A stretch of DNA of 8,189 nt from Pseudomonadota bacterium (GTDB lineage: Bacteria > Myxococcota > UBA9042 > PHBI01), in contig SXIE01000068.1 in NCBI GenBank assembly GCA_005772945.1, positions 1 through 8,189 on the forward strand. The letters run 5' to 3'. This document shows positions 1-7,305 of the stretch, piece after piece. Numbering within the stretch: position 1 is the first letter of the stretch; each line of letters begins with the position of its first letter. Under the pieces are notes generated by a model. The model was not told where the DNA came from, made no database searches, and saw only the letters and a list, made by a program, of their open reading frames with translations. Position numbers and translations under genes: made by a program.

Positions 1-51
1 ATACACTTCGACGATCCGACGACGCAGATCGAGAGAAAGAGCTTGTGTCAT
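1..51 (-). CDS. IS630-family-like transposase, N-terminal 17 codons only
   Basis: The ATG at 49-51 opens a frame reading MTQALSLDLRRRIVEVY to the window edge. An N-terminus with S-x-DLR-x-R-[IV]-V-x-x-Y is typical of IS630-family transposases, where it begins the helix-turn-helix DNA-binding region; the DDE catalytic domain would lie beyond the window. A perfect AGGAGG (56-61) sits 4 nt before the ATG, and a second AGGAGG-like sequence lies about 10 nt further upstream, so the start is well supported. The ATG overlaps the TGA ending the truncated sohB frame (ATGA), which could couple their translation. Only 17 residues are visible, so the family call rests on one motif. Confidence 0.6.
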   Translation of the reverse strand, partial: MTQALSLDLRRRIVEVY

Positions 52-137
52 ACGGCCTCCTGACCCGGCAGACCTCCTTGGATCACACGTTCAGGTGCAA
101 GTCGAGTTTCCGCTCCGTGATCCCGAGCGGCGCTGTG
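1..137 (-). mobile_element. End of an IS630-like insertion sequence (partial, runs off the left edge)
   Basis: This stretch holds the start of a transposase gene (ATG at 51, minus strand) and its roughly 90-nt leader, and it lies against a sohB-like gene whose homology stops abruptly near 138. The leader contains a perfect 6-bp inverted repeat (110-115 / 125-130, 9-nt loop) and a second 7-bp one (80-86 / 117-123), as expected of structured insertion-sequence ends. The inner border at about 137 is inferred from where SohB similarity ends, not from a recognised terminal repeat. IS630 elements normally duplicate a TA dinucleotide, but I see no TA between 53 and 200 on the plus strand. Either the duplicated base pair has mutated, a deletion followed insertion, or the family call is off. 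The other end is outside the window. Confidence 0.6.
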
Positions 138-452
138 ACTCGCGCGGACATTGCCGTCGAAGCTCACGACGAAGATGCGCGGACGCTCGGTCTTGTCATG
201 TGCGCGCGCTTTGGCCTGGGCACGCGCGCGCTTGAGCTCGGCCTTGGCTGCGGTCGGCAGGAGGATCGCGCGCTTCATCCGCAGCGCCGTGCGCCGCCAT
301 TTGTCGTTGAGTTTGGTCAGCTTCAGCTCGCCGCCCGGCCCCGCGTCCCCGCGCCGCGCAGCGCGCGCGACGAGCGCGACGATGAAGCCGATGGCGACCA
401 CGATGAGCAGACACTTGGCGGCGAAGAGCCCGAGTTCAGCGGCAAATTCCAT
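48..452 (-). pseudogene. sohB: Truncated SohB-like inner-membrane S49 peptidase, N-terminal part only
   Basis: SohB is an inner-membrane protein of the S49 (signal peptide peptidase A-like) serine protease family. From the ATG at 452 the protein starts MEFAAELGLFAAK, closely matching the E. coli SohB start as I recall it (MELLSEYGLFLAK). A transmembrane helix follows (about 8-28), then a GEL-containing segment, a Lys/Arg/Ala-rich helix (about 60-88) and the first strand of the peptidase domain (PRIFVVSFDGNV, 91-102). After residue 105 (codon 138-140) the similarity stops and about 29 unrelated residues run to a TGA at 48-50. The catalytic serine and lysine of S49 are therefore absent; full SohB is around 350 residues. 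A GTG at 506, 3 nt after the upstream stop, opens the same frame and could be used, but the ATG at 452 aligns with the family start. Neither start has a strong ribosome-binding site. The fragment is probably non-functional, although a membrane-anchored stub could still be made. Confidence 0.75.
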
Positions 453-509
453 GTGCGACGTGTTTCGCATGAGGCCAGGGGCGTCAAGCGGAAACTCGGC
501 GCTCACCGG

Positions 510-1730
510 TCAGGCGTAGACGAACCGCCGCACGTCGTAGCGAGCGACCTGGGCCCGCGTCCCCCGAAGGCGCTCGCGCAGCTCGGCCTCCTCGCGTCGC
601 AGCGCCTCGGGCCCGAGCAGCGCCAGGCCTGAGCGCGCGGCCTCGCGGTCGAAGCGCCCGCCGGCTTCCGTAACCAGCGCCGACAGATACACGACGTCAC
701 TTTCGTCGAGCGGCATCGCGCCGACCAAGCTCGCGGATTCAGCGACGTGTGTCGCCGACCTACGTGTGCCGCCCGCCCCGACGAGCAGGATCACGCCGAC
801 CGAGAGACCGCCCGCCTTAAGCGCGCGCACGGTCGAAAGGACGCCTGCGCGCGTCGCCGGTTTGCGCAGGAACGCGAGGACGTCCTCGTCGCCCGACTCG
901 ACGCCGAGAAAGACGCGCCGCAGCCCGCGCGTGCGCAGCTCTGCGTACTCGGCCGCGTCCTTGTCCGTGTCCGTGAAGGCGTCGATGAACGAGGCCACGC
1001 CGCCGCCCGGGCGGGGGTCGGCGTGGTCGGCGCGCACCAGCTCGGGGAGCGCCGCCGCGAGGTGTTCGAGCATCGCCACGAGCACCGGCTGCGGCGTCGC
1101 GAGCGCGTTGGCCTCGCCGAGGAAGATGCCGCGGCGCCGGGCCACCCCCAACCCGACGAAGGCCTTGACGCGCGCGATGTGCTCGGCGAGCTCCGCCAGC
1201 GACTTCACGCGCGCGGGCTGCTTCCGGTAGAGCGAACAGAAGAGGCACCCGTTCCACGCGCAGCCGACGGTCGCTTGGATGATGAGCGAGCGATAGCGAT
1301 CGGGCGGCACGATGCCGACGGGGCGATAGGCTTCGAGAAAGCGCTCGGACTCGGCCTCGAGGCGCTCCGCGGTCCACGTCGCCGCGGCTGCCGTCAGCGC
1401 CTCCGGACCGCCAGCGTGTGCGGCCGCCGCCACGAACGCATGCACGGCGCCGTGCACGGCGAGCCGCTCCGCGGGCGCGAGCGGCTCGTCGCCATTTGCG
1501 CCGAAACGCAAGAGTACGCGTCCGTCCAACCCGCGCAGGTACGTCCGCCCATCGAGCACGGCGCGCGTCCAGCGTCCTTCGGCGTCGAAGTGTGCCGCGC
1601 CGGCATCGCGCTCATAGAGCGACGCGACGCCCGGCGCGCAGCCGAGCAGGAACCCGCGCGTCGGCGAGGCCCACTCCTGGACCTCCGTGAAGCGCGGCGC
1701 CCGGCGTAGCTCGGCAAGATCGTCCGCCAC
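510..1730 (-). CDS. Radical SAM protein with atypical Cx4CxxC cluster motif
   Basis: This 406-residue protein is predicted to bind a [4Fe-4S] cluster and S-adenosylmethionine and to start radical chemistry; its substrate is unknown. The cluster motif is GCAWNGCLFCSLYR, with Cys157, Cys162 and Cys165, so the first spacing is four residues rather than the canonical three. Other TIM-barrel landmarks are in order: IFLGEANAL (202-210), FIDAFTDTDKD (248-258), VFLGVESGDEDVL (273-285) and a Gly-rich VGAGG (317-321). I recall a subgroup of COG1032-like radical SAM proteins with GCSHNxCTFC and a GDGDAL-like segment that fits this layout. About 145 residues precede the cluster and show no B12-binding motif I recognise. 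The start is GTG at 1728-1730, 17 nt after the upstream lipoprotein stop; no good Shine-Dalgarno is visible, so translation may be coupled. An in-frame TAG shortly upstream limits extension. Confidence 0.85.
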   Translation of the reverse strand: MADDLAELRRAPRFTEVQEWASPTRGFLLGCAPGVASLYERDAGAAHFDAEGRWTRAVLDGRTYLRGLDGRVLLRFGANGDEPLAPAERLAVHGAVHAFVAAAAHAGGPEALTAAAATWTAERLEAESERFLEAYRPVGIVPPDRYRSLIIQATVGCAWNGCLFCSLYRKQPARVKSLAELAEHIARVKAFVGLGVARRRGIFLGEANALATPQPVLVAMLEHLAAALPELVRADHADPRPGGGVASFIDAFTDTDKDAAEYAELRTRGLRRVFLGVESGDEDVLAFLRKPATRAGVLSTVRALKAGGLSVGVILLVGAGGTRRSATHVAESASLVGAMPLDESDVVYLSALVTEAGGRFDREAARSGLALLGPEALRREEAELRERLRGTRAQVARYDVRRFVYA

Positions 1731-1747
1731 CGGACGATTAGAAGCGA

Positions 1748-3163
1748 TCAGAAGCTACCGTGCAACGTGAAGACCCGTCCCGTCTCCGCATAGTACGCGA
1801 CGACGAGCGCGCTGCCCGCGCCGCCCGCGACTTGCTCGCTGTACCAGTAGCTCGCCTTGGTGCTGCCCTGCCACCCATCGAGCACGCCGAGGAGCCCCGC
1901 GCCTGCGTTGGCGTCGCCGAACATCCGCGTCGCCAGGAGCTCCTCGCGGGTGATGACGCGGCCCCCGTCGAACGCCCCGCCCTCGAGCTCGCGGGCAAGC
2001 CCGACGACGGTCGCGAGGTCGGGCGCCGCTAGGAGGCAGACCGGCAAGCGGTAGTCGATCACGTCGGCGAAGTTCCCGGCGGCGCCTGCGCGCGCCTGCG
2101 CCTCGTTGAACAGCGTCAGATTGGACTGCAGCTCGGGCGCGTCGACCTCGCGCAGCGCGAGCGCCGGGCTCTGGTCGCCGCAGATCGGGCCATTCCAGAG
2201 GCACACCGCGACATCGCGATACGTCCCGCAGAGGCCCAGGTTGTCGTCGCCGTTCTGCAGCCCGATGCAGCGGCGCACGCTGTCGTCGCACACGGGACTC
2301 ACGACGAGCGACACATAGGGGTCCTCCGTCGCGATGGCGACCTTGGCGACCGTTGCGACCACAGACGCCTGCTTCGTGGCCGTGCGCGGCGCCGATCCGC
2401 CCCAGCTCGCGCTGAACGTGACCCGGTCGCGCGCTGGCGTCATCACCCCGATGACTCCGCCGTAGCCCCAGTCGGCCTCGTAGCGCAGAGCGCCCGCCAT
2501 GCGCACGGTCGGGTCGTTGTCGTCGCTGGTCGCGACCGTGAAGGAAGCGGCCGCGCTGGTGGTCGTCGCGAGCGCGCGATACTGCAGGTTCCAGCGGCCG
2601 TCGCGCACATAGACAGGCAAGAGCGCGTCGCGCAGCCAGACGTCCTTCGAGCCGGAGAAGTTCGTGAGGCGCGGCTCGAGCACGATGCGCAGGTAGTAGT
2701 CGCGCGGGGTGCCGGTCTTGCTGCGCAACGTCAGGTAGAGCGGGCTGCCCGAGAGGACCGTGTTGATCTCGTGGCCCTCGTCGAGGACGATCTCGAACGT
2801 GCGCTTCGACTTGATCGTGACCTCGCCGAACGCATCGTCGGGCACCCAGGACATCGCGCTCTCGAGGTCGCGGCTCGCGCGCCCGGCGATGACGACGCGC
2901 GGCCCGTACGCGCCGTGCACGTCGGCGCGTGCGCGCACATCCAGCCACACCGTGAGCTGGCCGGTGCGGACGCGCAGCTCGCTCGGGGCGGCGCCGTCGG
3001 CCTTGCCGTCGATCGACGCGACCGCGGCTTCGGGTCCGTCGACCTCGGCGTCGAGCGCGGGGCCATCCACACAGCCCGCGGCGGCGCCGAGCATCAAGGC
3101 AACCGAGGGCGCGAGGACCCAAGAAAAACGCGCGCAAGCGGCCGAACCATCGTGGGAACGCAT
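1748..3163 (-). CDS. Predicted lipoprotein of unknown function with a DGKADG motif
   Basis: I do not recognise the function of this 471-residue protein. It has a type II signal peptide: a hydrophobic stretch (16-29) and a lipobox AAGC with Cys31 as the lipidation site, so it should be anchored in the envelope. An acidic linker follows, with DGKADG at 52-57, a short motif I recall from many secreted myxobacterial proteins (unverified recollection). Residues 60-280 look beta-rich, with many alternating hydrophobic segments. A cysteine-containing segment follows (Cys292, 299, 312, 321, 328 and 376), six cysteines that could form three disulfides in an exported domain. The C-terminus is aromatic and Gly-rich. 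The ATG at 3161-3163 has GGAG (3170-3173) 6 nt upstream, and the gene is divergent from the lipoprotein gene at 3313. It is probably first in a unit with the radical SAM gene. It contains no catalytic motif I can name. Confidence 0.8.
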   Translation of the reverse strand: MRSHDGSAACARFSWVLAPSVALMLGAAAGCVDGPALDAEVDGPEAAVASIDGKADGAAPSELRVRTGQLTVWLDVRARADVHGAYGPRVVIAGRASRDLESAMSWVPDDAFGEVTIKSKRTFEIVLDEGHEINTVLSGSPLYLTLRSKTGTPRDYYLRIVLEPRLTNFSGSKDVWLRDALLPVYVRDGRWNLQYRALATTTSAAASFTVATSDDNDPTVRMAGALRYEADWGYGGVIGVMTPARDRVTFSASWGGSAPRTATKQASVVATVAKVAIATEDPYVSLVVSPVCDDSVRRCIGLQNGDDNLGLCGTYRDVAVCLWNGPICGDQSPALALREVDAPELQSNLTLFNEAQARAGAAGNFADVIDYRLPVCLLAAPDLATVVGLARELEGGAFDGGRVITREELLATRMFGDANAGAGLLGVLDGWQGSTKASYWYSEQVAGGAGSALVVAYYAETGRVFTLHGSF

Positions 3164-3312
3164 GGAGAACTCCAGGTTTTGAACGCCGCCGGTTTAGGGC
3201 GCGGCTGGGCTCGATGCAAGGCTTTGTTGCATGCTATGAACAGGGCCAACGGCGCGAGCGCCATTCGAGCCATCGGCGCGCGCCAGGACGCGTCCAACTT
3301 CCCGGAGTTCCC
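3164..3312. promoter_or_regulatory. Divergent intergenic region between two lipoprotein genes
   Basis: This 149-bp spacer must hold the promoters of the minus-strand lipoprotein gene and, facing right, of the propeller lipoprotein gene. Near its middle is a perfect inverted repeat, ATGCAA (3214-3219) and TTGCAT (3227-3232), with a 7-nt loop. It could be an operator or part of a promoter. A possible extended -10 for the plus strand, TGCTATGAA, lies at 3232-3240, but no convincing -35 is at the right distance. I cannot name the regulator, and sigma-factor consensus is unreliable in such GC-rich DNA. Confidence 0.4.

Positions 3313-3315
<3 letters not shown>
3304..3315 (+). promoter_or_regulatory. 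Ribosome-binding site that fixes a TTG start
   Basis: GGAG at 3304-3307 sits 5 nt before a TTG codon at 3313-3315. Starting here puts a compact lipoprotein signal peptide at the very N-terminus with its cysteine at residue 18. Starting at the first ATG of the frame (3214) would bury that signal behind 33 Arg-rich residues. The site resembles the GGAG-TTC arrangement before the divergent lipoprotein gene. Confidence 0.7.
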
Positions 3316-4314
<999 letters not shown>

Positions 4315-4324
4315 CGCGCCTCCG

Positions 4325-4350
4325 TCGTGCGACTCAGCGGTCGCGCACGA
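4325..4350. terminator. Possible bidirectional terminator hairpin between convergent genes
   Basis: TCGTGCG (4325-4331) and CGCACGA (4344-4350) are perfect inverted arms around a 12-nt loop, right after the plus-strand stop at 4314. The right arm overlaps the last codons of the minus-strand OmpA-type gene. An alternative pairing extends the stem with GAC/GTC and a 2-nt bulge. There is no U-tract on either side, so this is a weak call for an intrinsic terminator. Confidence 0.3.
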
Positions 4351-6049
4351 TGAGCTCCACGCGGCGGTTCTCCTGCCGGCCCGCGTCGGTCGTGTTGGCC
4401 GCCACCGGCTTCGCCTCGCCGTAGCCCTTCGCGACAAGACGCGTGGCGGCGATCCCGTGCTCGCTCAGATACGCGACGACGGCCGTCGCGCGCGCCTCCG
4501 ACAGCGCCTGGTTCGCGGCCGCCTCGCCCTCGGCATCGGTGTGACCTGCGATCTCGACCGCCATCCGTGGGCTCGCCTCGAGTGCCCCGACCACCCGATC
4601 CAACTCGCCCTTGGACTCCGGCAGGAGCACCGCCTCGCCCGTCCGGAAGAAGACGTTGTTGAGACGGACGACCGCCCCTACCGCGATCGGGACGAGCGTC
4701 AGGTCCCGCTCGATGATGTCGCCCATCACGGCCTTCACCAACGACACATGCTCGCTCACCGCCACATAGCCGGACGCCTCCGCGCGAAACCCGTACTCCT
4801 CGCCGATCGGCAACGCGATCTGGTACTCGCCCGTCACCGGATCCGCCGTGGCGCTTCCTGCCGCAGCCCCGTCGCGCAGGCGTTGGTAGATGATCGTCGC
4901 CGCCACCGGCGCGCCCTTGGGGCTGGCGTCGCGCACCCGCCCTCGCACGAACGCGACCGGCAGCGGTTTGACCGCCTCCGGCAGTCTGAACTCGTAGATG
5001 TCCTCTTTTCCCATCTCGCCGATCGCAATGAAGGCCAGGTTGCCGCTCGCATCGACGCTCAGCGTGAGGTCCTCGGCGGCCGTGTTGATCTCGGGCCCAA
5101 GGTTCACCGGTGCGCTCCAGTCCTGCCAGCCGTCGCCCTGGCGGCGCGACATCCACATGTCGAACTTGCCGACGCCGCCGGGGCGGTTGCTCGTGAAGTA
5201 GAGCGTCACGCCGTCGGCCGCCAGGAAGGGCCACATCTCGTCGCTCTTCGAGTTGAGGACCGGCCCGAGCGACTGCGGGTGCGACCAGCGCTTGGTCGTG
5301 GGATCGGGAAAGCTCACGAACAGGTCGTGCGCGCCGAGCGCATCCTTGTTTTGAAGTGCAAGAATGAGGGCCTGGTTGTTCGGTGCAAGCGCGAAGTCGT
5401 TGCGTTGGGCGTTCGTGCGTGCATCGTCGATGTCCAGGAACTCGAGCGCGCCCCAGCCGCTCCCGACGCGGTGCGCGAATGCCAGCGCGCCGCCGACGGG
5501 CCGCTTCAGCTCGGCCTCCTTGCCTTCATGGTGGTAGCTGACGAACCGGTAGCCGGCCCCGGACCCACCGATGAGAACCGTGTTGTTGTCGGGCAGGACC
5601 GACAGGATGGCCGCGGAGCCGAGATCGATCGCCTCAGGCGTCGACGCCGGATTGAGCGGCGCCGGCAGCTTCACGAGCGGCCCCCAGGTTCCGTCGCGCT
5701 GTCGCTCCGATCGCCAAACCGTTTGAATCGCGCTCTGCAGGATCTGCTTACCCCGCGCGAGTTCGTTTCTGAGCTCGGGCGTGAGCGGCTGCCCCGCCAC
5801 CTCGAAGAACTTCTTGTAGCCGTCGATGAGCTGGTCCGGCGCCGCGCCCGCCTCCACGAAACCCTCGCGCGTGACGTAGAGGTACCGTCCATCCGGGCTC
5901 GGAATCGCGCCCGCCTCGCGCGTGGGGCTGTTGATCTGCGGGCCGAGCTTGCGCTTCTCGATCCTCGCCGCCGTCTCGGGTGACTCGTCCGGCGGGGGCG
6001 CGCCGAGCGCTACGGTCACAAGTCCGATCAACGTCAGAAAGCCGCCCAT
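4334..6049 (-). CDS. PD40 beta-propeller / regulatory-like / OmpA peptidoglycan-binding envelope protein
   Basis: This 571-residue exported protein probably links an envelope structure to peptidoglycan. It starts with a short hydrophobic signal (about 1-17, ending VALGA) that lacks the usual basic residues. WD40-like PD40 blades follow: SPDGRYLYVT (51-60), VLPDNNTVLI (151-160), LAPNNQALILAL (221-232), ADGVTLYFTSNRPGG (278-292) and a last blade to about 357. Residues 367-455 look like a carboxypeptidase regulatory-like beta-sandwich (FVRGRVRDASPKGAPV, then DPVTGEYQIALP). Residues 462-571 are an OmpA C-terminal domain with GHTDAEG (Asp505) and LSEARA (Arg520). Their 15-residue separation matches the diaminopimelate-binding Asp and Arg of E. 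coli OmpA. The order PD40-regulatory-OmpA resembles Bacteroidota PorE without its TPR region. ATG at 6047-6049 has GAGG 6 nt upstream. The gene is 80 nt downstream of the HEWG lipoprotein gene and may be co-transcribed. Confidence 0.88.
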   Translation of the reverse strand: MGGFLTLIGLVTVALGAPPPDESPETAARIEKRKLGPQINSPTREAGAIPSPDGRYLYVTREGFVEAGAAPDQLIDGYKKFFEVAGQPLTPELRNELARGKQILQSAIQTVWRSERQRDGTWGPLVKLPAPLNPASTPEAIDLGSAAILSVLPDNNTVLIGGSGAGYRFVSYHHEGKEAELKRPVGGALAFAHRVGSGWGALEFLDIDDARTNAQRNDFALAPNNQALILALQNKDALGAHDLFVSFPDPTTKRWSHPQSLGPVLNSKSDEMWPFLAADGVTLYFTSNRPGGVGKFDMWMSRRQGDGWQDWSAPVNLGPEINTAAEDLTLSVDASGNLAFIAIGEMGKEDIYEFRLPEAVKPLPVAFVRGRVRDASPKGAPVAATIIYQRLRDGAAAGSATADPVTGEYQIALPIGEEYGFRAEASGYVAVSEHVSLVKAVMGDIIERDLTLVPIAVGAVVRLNNVFFRTGEAVLLPESKGELDRVVGALEASPRMAVEIAGHTDAEGEAAANQALSEARATAVVAYLSEHGIAATRLVAKGYGEAKPVAANTTDAGRQENRRVELIVRDR

Positions 6050-6129
6050 CGCCCACCTCGCGTGTGTGTCGCGAGCATGCCACGCCGGGGCGCGAGCGCA
6101 AGCCTACCCTCCGGACGCGACCCGCACGA

Positions 6130-7305
6130 TCAGAACCGCGTCCACACCGCAAGGGCCCTTCGAATCGCGGTCGGCGGTGGGTCGAACGTCAGGCGCGCGA
6201 CCGCGTCGCACGCCTCGGGCGGCAGGAAGTAGAGTAGCGAATCGGCTGGCAGCTGCTTCTTGTCGGCGACGAGCACATCGACCGGCAGGCCATCGACGGC
6301 GCTCCCCGCGAAGAGCGCCCCATCCCACGCGCGCATGAACGCCTCCACTTCGGGCCCGGTCAGCCCGAGCTCCGCGAGCGTCGCCTTCAGCGCCCGGCGC
6401 CCCGGCTCGGCGTTTCCCGGTGGCGCCGGGCGATCGGTCGCGCGCCGGTCGGCGCTCTCGTCGTCGCTCGCCGTGAAGTCGGCGCTGATCGTGATGCTCG
6501 CGTGGGGTGCCGGTGGACGGACCGCGCGCGTCTGGACCCAGCCGTCGGAGCCGCGCAGGCGCACGATCCAGCCGGGGATCGGCCGATCGCCGTTGTTCGT
6601 GACGCGGACCTCGCCCGAAGCGAGACGTGTGATGCCGAGCGGCGGCGTGAACGTCTGCGAGCGCGAGCGATAGAAGAGAAACGGGAACGTCGCGCCCCTG
6701 GCCTCGGACGTGCTCGCGAGGCAGTTCGCGTCAGACGCGGCGAGCCCCGCCAATTGCGCCGACTCGCAGAGCTCGCCTGGCTCGAGCCCGGTACAGGGAT
6801 GCTCCGCGGGCCCCGGAAACCTCGGCGCAGGGCACCCCGCGCCGCCCACGCGCTGCTCGGGATCGAGCGTGAGGTCCCGCCACACGACCGCGCTCGGGAC
6901 CGCTTTCTCGTTCGTGAGCGGCCAGTGCTCGCGGATGGCGCCACCCACAGCCTCGATCCTCACGCTCGCGATCGCCACTTTGGCCGCCGCGTGGAAGTAG
7001 AGCACCGGCTTGTCGACCGACACCGGCTCGACGTGGACCGGCGGCGCCACCGCCCCCGCATCGATCGTGTCGCCCGGCGCCGCGCGCAGGAGACCCCATT
7101 CGTGGACCTCGTACGGCGCGGCCGCCCGCGCCGCCACGGGCGGAGCGGGTTCGGTCGCCAGCTGCGTGGGTCGCGCGGGTCCGCGGGGACCGGGCGGATC
7201 GCTCGGCGCCGTCGGTCCACCGCGCCCGTCGCTCGCGGCGCCGCACGCCGTCACGAGCACCCACAGCCCTACCTGCCACATCCACATCGAACGACATCGC
7301 ATCAT
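6130..7305 (-). CDS. Predicted lipoprotein of a HEWG-motif family, function unknown
   Basis: From the ATG at 7305 this is a 391-residue protein with a short lipoprotein signal (MMRCRSMWMW, hydrophobic segment, lipobox VTAC with Cys21). A Pro/Gly-rich linker (about 24-63) follows, then YEVHEWGLL (65-73) and DKPVLYFHAAAKV (98-110). Five more cysteines lie at 158, 171, 180, 195 and 366. A beta-rich segment includes FPFLFYRSRS (207-216) and VRVTNNGDRPIPGW (233-246). Near the end, LTGPEVEAFMRAWDGALF (315-332) and LLYFLPPEACDAV (357-369) are followed by a Pro-rich strand. I recall uncharacterised proteins from Myxococcota and Planctomycetota with the same landmarks (EWG, then KPVxYFH, then a Trp-helix, then LLYxLP), but no known function. 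The frame is open back to 7497, but a start there would bury the signal peptide. GGAG (7315-7318) lies 9 nt before the chosen ATG, and a second ATG follows at once. Confidence 0.8.
   Translation of the reverse strand: MMRCRSMWMWQVGLWVLVTACGAASDGRGGPTAPSDPPGPRGPARPTQLATEPAPPVAARAAAPYEVHEWGLLRAAPGDTIDAGAVAPPVHVEPVSVDKPVLYFHAAAKVAIASVRIEAVGGAIREHWPLTNEKAVPSAVVWRDLTLDPEQRVGGAGCPAPRFPGPAEHPCTGLEPGELCESAQLAGLAASDANCLASTSEARGATFPFLFYRSRSQTFTPPLGITRLASGEVRVTNNGDRPIPGWIVRLRGSDGWVQTRAVRPPAPHASITISADFTASDDESADRRATDRPAPPGNAEPGRRALKATLAELGLTGPEVEAFMRAWDGALFAGSAVDGLPVDVLVADKKQLPADSLLYFLPPEACDAVARLTFDPPPTAIRRALAVWTRF

Noticed and set aside
48..137. sohB broken by a simple frameshift rather than by an insertion
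   Set aside because: I translated the other two minus-strand frames past codon 138-140; both end within about 20 codons and neither resembles the SohB continuation, while a transposase start follows.
45..632. 195-codon open frame on the plus strand at the left edge
   Set aside because: It runs antisense across the insertion-sequence leader, the sohB fragment and the radical SAM gene end; its composition is typical of a shadow frame.
747..1709. 320-codon open frame on the plus strand
   Set aside because: It is antisense to the radical SAM gene, is Arg-rich, and shows no fold or motif.
3214..3312. ATG at 3214 as the start of the propeller lipoprotein
   Set aside because: It would put 33 Arg/His-rich residues before the signal peptide and has no ribosome-binding site. 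The TTG at 3313 has GGAG at 5 nt and a proper lipoprotein signal.
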